Position numbers and translations under genes: made by a program
Notes under the pieces: model-generated
The model's database searches: none
What the model was told of the DNA's origin: nothing
The model's input: the letters and a program-made list of their open reading frames with translations, nothing else
In this document: piece by piece, positions 57,401 through 64,000 of the stretch
Numbering within the stretch: position 1 is the stretch's first letter
How the letters are laid out: the number at the start of each line of letters is the position of its first letter
DNA from: Nepenthes gracilis
Taxonomy: Eukaryota > Streptophyta > Magnoliopsida > Caryophyllales > Nepenthaceae
DNA length: 64,000 nucleotides
NCBI GenBank assembly: GCA_033239525.1
Contig: BSYO01000033.1
Coordinates: 6,439,501-6,503,500, forward strand
Reading direction: 5' to 3'

Positions 57401-59992
57401 CAAATTTTAGAGTGTCTACTAGCGTTTCCCTTGAATACGTACTGACATGTCTTTTCTACTCGCTCCTTCATTCAAGGGGATACTGCAGCCCTCTTCACGT
57501 TGAGGTAGGTCCTCAACTCTGAATAGTTTGGTGAGCGATGCGAGGCTGGTCGGCTACTATTGCTGGTTAGCTGAACGTTACACGAGGCTTCCTCCCGGGC
57601 CCAGGGCTTCTACGCGTCGTAGGAGTATCAAGGATTTCATCACTCCGGACTCTCGTCCTGTGTCCTGCGACCAAGTTGACCCTCTAAACGTGATCGGGCC
57701 CCATCGCTCGAAGTTGCTCAGGCTTCAAGGTCGTCCGAGCATCACGCCTTCCTAGTCGAGCGCTTCTTCCTCTAGCCTTTTTGTTTTGATGCTAAAATAT
57801 GGGTGATGGAAGAAGGAGCCCCGATCTTATCTGTTGGCGCTTGCAAAGGGCCTCAAGCATTTGGGATATATTATCTACCCAGTCGGCAAGCGCCTATATG
57901 AAGGGTGTCAATCGCTCCTCTACATGGCTACCTGCGGAGGAGTCGTCACCATGGGGGATGACGTCTTTGGCCGAAGCATCGGTATGGGCTCTAGAATTGA
58001 CCATATTTGCTTTAATGTGGATGTTAGTTGGGCTTTTCGTTCGCCTTCCCATAAGACGGCGCTAATTATGCGTCATGGATTCGGATTGTCGTATCGATTA
58101 GGAAGCTTTCCGGTCTTCCTCGGTCGGGTCAAACCCATGTGAGTTCGATCTCTTTCTCTAATAACCTAAATTTTCATAATATAACGAACAAATAAGATGT
58201 CAGATGATTGGCGAGACTTACTCCACAATTTATCCTCCGACACACAGCAATAATTTTTCTTAATAGGAGAAGGAAAGATGTAAGGATGAGAATTATATGT
58301 GATGATGAAATGGTATGAAGGTTTGAGTTTGACTTCGAAGTTGCACTCGGCGTGGAGCGACTTTGAGATTGAAGGAGCAAGACTTTCGAGGGATTTCTTC
58401 GGAGGCTCTTTGGGTAAAGAGCTATCTTCTGTGAGTTCTTGAGTGTGAATTTTTGGGTATGTCTGGCCGTGTCTTTGCCCATGGGAGCAAGATGTTATTT
58501 ACAACTTTGGGTGCAACTAGCGTTTGCGCAGATCTGATAGGCTATCACGGGGATCATGGGTATCAATTATGGCAACCGTGATCAATCAGAAAGATTCCTT
58601 TCTTCTTCGATGAGTTATTGAATGCGGCGGATATAAGAGTTGACATTAGAAGAAATCTGTTGAGTTGGAGTTGCCATTATAAGAAATCTGTTGAGTTGGA
58701 GTTGCCATTCCGGGAGAGATGCGATCAGAGGCAATATTCGGGACGTCGAGCTAGCTAAAGTAATGATTTCAATATACGAGAAGACGATCATGGACCTTCT
58801 TGATTAGGCCAAGATCAATTTAGGCTGTTCGAGCTGGTTGGGATACTGTTTGGGTCAACGGAAGAGCTGACTAATCCCTAGGCTTGTGGACCGAATACCA
58901 ACCATCAATTCGTGGGCCTTCATGTTGGACCGGCCTATTTCTATTGTCCCATCACCACCCTATTAAAAGAAAATTTAATTCAATAATTTTTAGTCATAAT
59001 TATCTAATTAATATTAAATTAATTAATTAATATTTTTTAATAATAAATAAAATTAAACAATCTTTATTAATAAATAATATAATTATATAATTAAGATTAA
59101 ATAAATGTGATTAGAAATGATTAAATAATATGTATAGACTCCGAATCTCCAAAAAGTCTCTTTGCAATCTTTTTCTCAATTAATTTTATTTGTGAGATTT
59201 AAAGAAAAAAATTAAATCAGTTTTTCTCTTAATCAATTTTGTCAAATTAACTGCAAAGATTTTGGTTGCGCAGCTTGGAGGAAGACGACCGTCTGAGAAT
59301 CCGGATCACAGATGCCAACAATCCACGATGGGAGATACCCCAAGAAATCCTTCCGCGCTCTGCATCTAATCACGCTCCCGCCGCCTCCTACTCCCGCCGC
59401 TTCCTGCCGGAAAACTGCATCCAAGACTCCCAGACACCGCCGGCAGCGCAAACCATCGTATCCCACCCCAATTCCGACCTAATCTTCAACCTCTACAACA
59501 CCACCCCTTTCGGCTTCTCTGTCATCCGTCGCTCCTCCGGGGATGTCCTATTCAACGCCTCGGCGGTGCCTACGCTCTCTGAATCCATCCTCTGCTTCAA
59601 AGACCAGTATATCCAGATCTCTTCCTCTCTTCCGGTTGGCCGATCAAACCTCTACGGCCTCGGAGAGCATACGAAACCTACTTTCCGTCTCGACGAAAAC
59701 CAAACGTTTACCCTATGGAACGCCGATATTGCCAGCAGCAATTTGCATCTCAACTTGTATGGGTCCCACCCGTTCTACATGGATGTCAGATCGCCAGACG
59801 GGACCGCTCATGGCGTGCTGTTGCTGAATAGTAACGGGATGGATATTGGGTATAATGGGGATCGGATCACGTATAAGGTGATCGGTGGTATAATTGATTT
59901 GTATATCTTCGCCGGACCTCGGCCCGATCAGGTTATAGTGCAGTACACGGAGCTCATCGGTCGCCCCACCCCAATGCCATACTGGTCCTTTG
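51435..59992 (+). CDS. Alpha-glucosidase, GH31, first two exons (5' partial gene)
   Basis: Glycoside hydrolase family 31 enzyme acting in the apoplast or vacuole on alpha-glucosides. Exon 1 (51435-51730) encodes a signal peptide-like segment ([21 protein letters not shown]) then [15 protein letters not shown] and [13 protein letters not shown]. Exon 2 (59274-59992) encodes the N-terminal beta-sandwich: [62 protein letters not shown] and [13 protein letters not shown]. The CAG|GTACTC donor and TGCGCAG|CTT acceptor join in phase. Exon 2 ends at TTTG|GTCAGT. The wording fits plant alpha-glucosidase (AGLU1 type) better than alpha-xylosidase XYL1. The 338 residues seen lack the catalytic domain, which must lie beyond the window. 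Met at 51435 was chosen over 51312 because of the CT repeat. Confidence 0.93.
51731..51969. other. Start of alpha-glucosidase intron 1
   Basis: This AT-rich stretch is normal intron DNA between the exon 1 donor and the truncated end of element D. Confidence 0.6.
52162..52335 (-). repeat. Element D 43-bp tandem repeat
   Basis: Units start GGTT(C/T) at 52162, 52207, 52250 and 52293, with a further partial start at 52336. On the minus strand the units read AACC..CGGTC...GCCCACATG, which resembles the 36-bp unit of element C. Confidence 0.85.
52450..57403 (-). pseudogene. Element D gag-pol, degenerate
   Basis: On the minus strand, capsid (57403-57146) contains [14 protein letters not shown]. 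Protease-like sequence (56434-56195) contains [15 protein letters not shown] and RVFINN. RT (55531 to about 54740) contains [16 protein letters not shown], and its catalytic box YVDD is intact at 55112-55123. A second RNase H-like part near 54260-54100 has [11 protein letters not shown]. Integrase zinc-binding sequence is at 53779-53465, and core sequence ([22 protein letters not shown]) near 53330-53150. Stops and frameshifts break every domain. Confidence 0.88.
58066..58954 (-). repeat. Element D 5' LTR (889 bp)
   Basis: On the minus strand it starts TGATGGGACAATAG and ends GACGCATAA, a variant of the usual GCATCA. It is diverged from the B and C LTRs but has the same ends. Confidence 0.82.
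58650..58711. repeat. 31-bp direct duplication in element D LTR
   Basis: AAGAAATCTGTTGAGTTGG starts two copies at 58650 and 58681 that are identical for about 29 bases, so the duplication is younger than the LTR. Confidence 0.93.
58955..59273. other. End of alpha-glucosidase intron 1
   Basis: AT-rich intron DNA to the acceptor TTGCGCAG at 59266-59273. Nothing else seen. Confidence 0.65.
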
Positions 59993-61233
59993 GTCAGTAA
60001 TCTGATTCTTATCTTACCTTTTTTTATAATATAACAATTAACTCGTGTAATTTTTTCTTTTACTTATTTGGGTTCATGGAACTTAGTACCTTGGATTATA
60101 ATGGCTGATGGAAATGAAGTTTGAGGGGGCAGGGAATTCAGAAAAATATAAGCAACTTTTAAACAAATTTGCATTTGCTTTATTCATTTCTTCTAATTTT
60201 CCGGGTTGAAATAGATATTTGTTCTTGGAGAGGATCTTAGTGGAGACGCCAATTCCACCTGCGTCTGATGGTGCACTGACGCGACCTGAATGGGGAGAGT
60301 TTTTTCTTCTAATTGGGGGTTGGGGCTGAATTGGAGGAAATATTTATTTACCCTGAAATGGTTGCCCTGCTCCTGCTCTAACCCTCACTGATACCAATAT
60401 ATTATTGAGATTCCTCGGGATCAAAACACGCACACAACTAGTACAGCAAAAATGAACTCTCTAAATCTCTTATCAATTATCGGTGACCAAACATTATGAG
60501 AGAGGAATGAACAAAATCATGCAACCAAGTATATAAGTTACATGACAATGTTTAATATGAAAACCCTTATTAATTGAGGAAAAAAATTTGAGGCAAACTT
60601 TGAAGAAATTGGCTATAAATGTATCCAAATGCAAATATAATCCCCGTAAGATCCTTTCACTACAATCTGAGTGAATGATAGTTAAATATAACCCCAACAT
60701 ATCTCACAACTCATAAGAAAAAAATACATTGAGAAGATAAGCAACCAAATGAAAATATGTCTTAAAACATAACTTAAGCAACATACTCGACCTTGAAAAA
60801 GAGTGAAACTTGAATTGAACTGCAAGTAGATGCCAAAAATTTTCCTTCTTTCTCTTTTCTCTCTTCTCTCTCTTTGTGTGACACTTTTGTATTGAAAATG
60901 ATCTCTTATCTTTGCTCTAAAAATCGCGTTGGATTTTTATACTTCACGTGGTGCACATGCGCCCATCGAGTAAGCATCAGGCACGCTTATTCTATACCAA
61001 ATGCGCACGGGTGCCCATCATTCACCTATTCACCGATTCACCTATGAAGTGCAACTGTTTCCAGTTTGTTAGAAATAACTTTCATTCAAGGTTGTTATCA
61101 CGCAACTTTGTGAACAGTGTTGCTAGGGCGAGCCTCATGCAAACATCATGTGACCCTCCAAATGGCCCATCCATTGAGTGTGAGACTCATAAGGGATTGA
61201 CCCGAAACCTAACATATGTGTATATATATATGC

Positions 61234-61251
61234 ACACACACACACACACAC
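61234..61251. repeat. (CA)n microsatellite
   Basis: A run of CA dinucleotides follows a TATATATG stretch within alpha-glucosidase intron 2. Confidence 0.9.
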
Positions 61252-63419
61252 ATGAATGTGTGGATTCAAAATGTTTTGTTATTAGTTAGAGCTTTATGAA
61301 AGATGAAAGTGATGATAAATATAAAAATTGCAATTTGCGTATGTGCTATGTTAAAGTGATTCTCTTTTTTGTTTTTTTAAGAAAGATGTAGAATAAGATT
61401 AAAATGAGGCAAAGGTGAAGGTTAGTGGGGAGATTGCACCGATGGGATGGGGATGGGGAATGTTTTGTACCTAAGTCCGAAATGGTTGTTGGTTGGAGGT
61501 AGGGGGGGTGGAGCTCAGAGGGGCGTTGTGACGCGCGCCCGTTTGATGCTCATACAACGTGCGTTGTTGCCGTTGGATGAAAATCCGACGCCCCTCGATT
61601 TTTGTTCTTTAAAAAATAAAAGAAAATGTTTTTTAAATATAAAGAAAAACGATGGGCGATTTTCATCCGACGGCTGTTTACACTACATCATAATCCATAC
61701 AGTATTGCAATGCCGCTCAATATAATTCATCAATTATTTTTATAAGACCCAACATAATATATATGCATCTAGTAATGGAAACACTAATTCACTTCTTTCT
61801 CATTGTTCAAATATATGGGAAAGCAATATAAGTATAAAATCCATACAGACAAAGATGAACACAAGACTCTGAGTTTTTTCCACATTCAAGTTCAACTTCG
61901 GTAGCATTAGTAAATTTCAAACCTCACTATATGAAATTTCATATCTTTCGTCTCAACTTGTGGACCGCTGCTTAAAACTAGAGCGATAGGTGGGAAAGGT
62001 AGAAGTTCCTACCTTCTGAAACTTGACCTGGGTCTAATTAGACCTCTTTCCATTCTTGGTATGTTTTTCACATGGATCCTCTCAAGTGGGGGAATACTAC
62101 AGGACCTTACATTCAGTCTAGTTACAAATAATCCCTCAAACACCTTGCTTATATGACACACTACAATTGTATAAATTTAAGATAGAAAGAAGAGTAGATG
62201 AGAAAAACAAGTGATAAATATGTTCTACCCAATGTCTAGGACAACATACTGTAAATTGAAAAAGAAAGGAACACAAAATGATGCCCTAACGAGTGGCAAA
62301 AACTCCCTCTTCCTCTTTCTTTTCTATCCCTTATGTCACTTTGTGTTTGAAAATAACATTAACCCATGACAGTTGTCATGCAAAATCTGCAAAACTGTAT
62401 TTCATTTTATACAAAAATTGTTGTCACACACAAGCATTCCTCACGTGAATCTCCTGTGAATTTCTTTGGCAGGATTTCTCCCACAGAAGCATATGTGAAC
62501 ATCTCGTAGAACTCTCTGCAAACTTTTCATTCAAGCCAAAAGTGTCACAAACATCATGTGAACTTCTCTATTCCCATTTGCGTGAGCAATCCATCAATTG
62601 AACATCATACAACGAATCATGGGCCTCACATGAGAAGTGACCCATCTCAACAATTACTCTAATACTTCAAAATTGATGGTTTCAGCGCACCCATCCCCCT
62701 CCCCCTCCCTCAAAAACAAAAAAATGACGCTTTTCTGATAGTATGCCTCTAGAGCTAAGGTGTGAAATATGGAAAAAAAAAAGTGTTTCCATAATTCTAC
62801 CACCCAGACAACTCTATTCTGATATGAAGTGTATACACTGTGTCTATGTGGAAAGTTCTAGCATTCCTCTCTGTCTAACTATGATTGAGTAGTGGATGCA
62901 GAATAAGAATTGTTACCCAGATCTGCTTTCTCCTGCACTACATCATCATCTGGTTTCTATCTTGAAGCAGCTTTCATTGCTGCACTCCAATATCTTTCGA
63001 AATGGAATCCCTGTGTTTCTTGAAATGTGCATACCACCAAATAAAAACGTTCAAAATTTTCTTGTTTTGCAATCAGTAAAAGATAAAGAATATTCAAATT
63101 TGATATCAAGGGGTGTTACACAAATACAGAATCTCAGCCATGCCCACCAACTACTCACAGAACTACAACCAGGACACAATATCCTGCCCACATCTATTGC
63201 CCCAAAAAACCGAGCAAACAAAGCAAATAAAAAACTTAGAACAAGATACAAGGAAAAGAAAAAAAATTGAGAGAGTGAAAACAAATTTCTAATTATAATA
63301 AACGTTCCATTTGAGCCTTTTTAGTTCTCTGTCTGAAACCTTACAGTTTGATGCCTTAAACTCCTCCAACCACCGAGCCTCAACATACACAAAAGAGCTT
63401 CATTGTCTGGTTTTCATTG

Positions 63420-63950
63420 CCTACAGAGATAAACCCTACAACTTGCTGAATTCTATTATCTCCCATAACACTACTTTTGTTAACTTCTCCTGAATCTCAT
63501 AAGAGTTAGACACTTGTCCATCCAAAATGACCTTTAGTACATCGACAGCATCCACAACATTAACTGCCTAATCATTAGCACAGTTTTTCTGATTTGCTAA
63601 TCCTAAACACTCCCCTGACTCTGAACCTTCTCCAAACACAGAACAATCATAAATCTTCAAGCTTGGGATCCACCAGCAGAATGATAAATTCCATCAGATC
63701 TCATTAACATGCTCAAATTCAGCTTGCAGATTCTGAATCAGACCTTCAACTCAGTCAATATCACTCTGCCAATGGTACTGTTTGATAGGTTCAGAGGTTT
63801 AAGTTCTATTTAAATCTCTGTTAATCTGGGCTTCCTTTCTATTCTTGTGCACACAAAGCTCAAATAGGGGCACAAGTCGACTTTTTTACTGCCTCAGATC
63901 AACAAAAGTAATGGAATCAGCAGATTCAGCTGCTGAGTTTTCATTTTTCT
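63420..63950 (-). pseudogene. Decayed coding-like stretch, family unknown
   Basis: One minus-strand frame reads through about 175 codons with only a handful of stops. It includes a 75-codon part with one TAG (YDCSVFGEGSESGECLGLAN, then VLKVILDGQVSNSYEIQEKL). The composition looks protein-like, but I recognise no family. It may be a retrotransposon or gene fragment inserted in the intron, or chance. Confidence 0.25.
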
Positions 63951-64000
63951 CTGCTCAAATACTTAAGCTGCCCCTTCTTCTACTAGCTTCTGTGCCAGAA

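Larger units (their letters stand above)
51970..58954 (-). mobile_element. Element D: 3'-truncated Tat-like gypsy inside alpha-glucosidase intron 1
   Basis: It lies antisense to the host gene. The 5' LTR is 58066-58954 and a primer-binding site variant (TAGCGCCGTCTTATGGGA) is at 58047-58064. Gag, protease, RT, RNase H, second RNase H and integrase follow leftward. It ends just past a minisatellite at about 51970. The antisense ORF, polypurine tract and 3' LTR found in B and C are missing, and no target duplication is visible. Confidence 0.9.
59993..64000. other. Alpha-glucosidase intron 2 (incomplete), with repeats
   Basis: After the donor GTCAGT no GH31 exon is recognisable to the window end, so the intron is at least 4 kb. 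Two stretches (about 60840-61210 and 62310-62660) share a loose order of phrases such as TGTGACACTTT/TGTCACTTTGTG, CATCATGTGA and GGCCTCACATGAG, suggesting related decayed repeat copies. A (CA)n run lies at 61234-61251. Confidence 0.5.

Noticed and set aside
62896..63270. 124-codon ORF ending in a Lys-rich stretch
   Set aside because: It lies inside the alpha-glucosidase intron, shows no known domain, and the basic end comes from an A-rich run.

Overview
This is a plant nuclear genome window, most likely from an angiosperm. It holds three host genes, all on the + strand, in a sea of LTR retrotransposons. The plant origin rests on a photosystem I gene with a bipartite transit peptide, spliceosomal introns, AT-rich intergenic DNA and nested Ty3/gypsy elements. 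The species cannot be named from the sequence.

Host genes. psaF (photosystem I subunit III) is an intact single-exon gene at 3548-4228. A plastid sirohydrochlorin ferrochelatase (SirB) is spread over at least five exons at 29786-35735; its transit-peptide end is unresolved. The first two exons of a GH31 alpha-glucosidase (51435-51730 and 59274-59992) are present. Its catalytic exons lie beyond the right edge.

Retrotransposons. All are Tat-lineage-like gypsy elements, with an RNase H, a second RNase H-like domain and then integrase. They share a primer-binding site beginning TGGCGCC and a polypurine tract ending GGGGGGCTA(G). Element A (5023-10337, minus strand) is a deletion derivative without pol. 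Element B (16085-28330, +, TSD AAATG) and element C (39818-50658, +, TSD ATATA) are full-length but mutated. A solo LTR (12219-13304, TSD CAAAT) is the trace of another insertion. Element D (about 51970-58954, minus strand) is a 3'-truncated copy inside intron 1 of the alpha-glucosidase. A very old gag-protease relic lies at 1920-3060.

Most interesting feature. Elements A, B and C carry, between pol and the 3' LTR, a gene on the strand opposite to gag-pol. In B and C it looks like a complete transcription unit. It has a shared GACACGTGTC palindrome upstream, an ATG, a Transposase_28-like N-terminus, a short intron at the same position, a coiled-coil C-terminus and its own AATAAA signal. In C, removing the predicted 79-nt intron brings the two open segments into the same frame. 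Such extra antisense ORFs are known in the Tat lineage. The shared intron, G-box and 3' signal are my reading of this sequence. Each of A, B, C and D also has its own minisatellite downstream of the coding region.

The rest is AT-rich intergenic or intronic DNA with simple repeats, a split dispersed repeat, a 95-bp tandem array, a long pyrimidine tract and unidentified decayed repeats.
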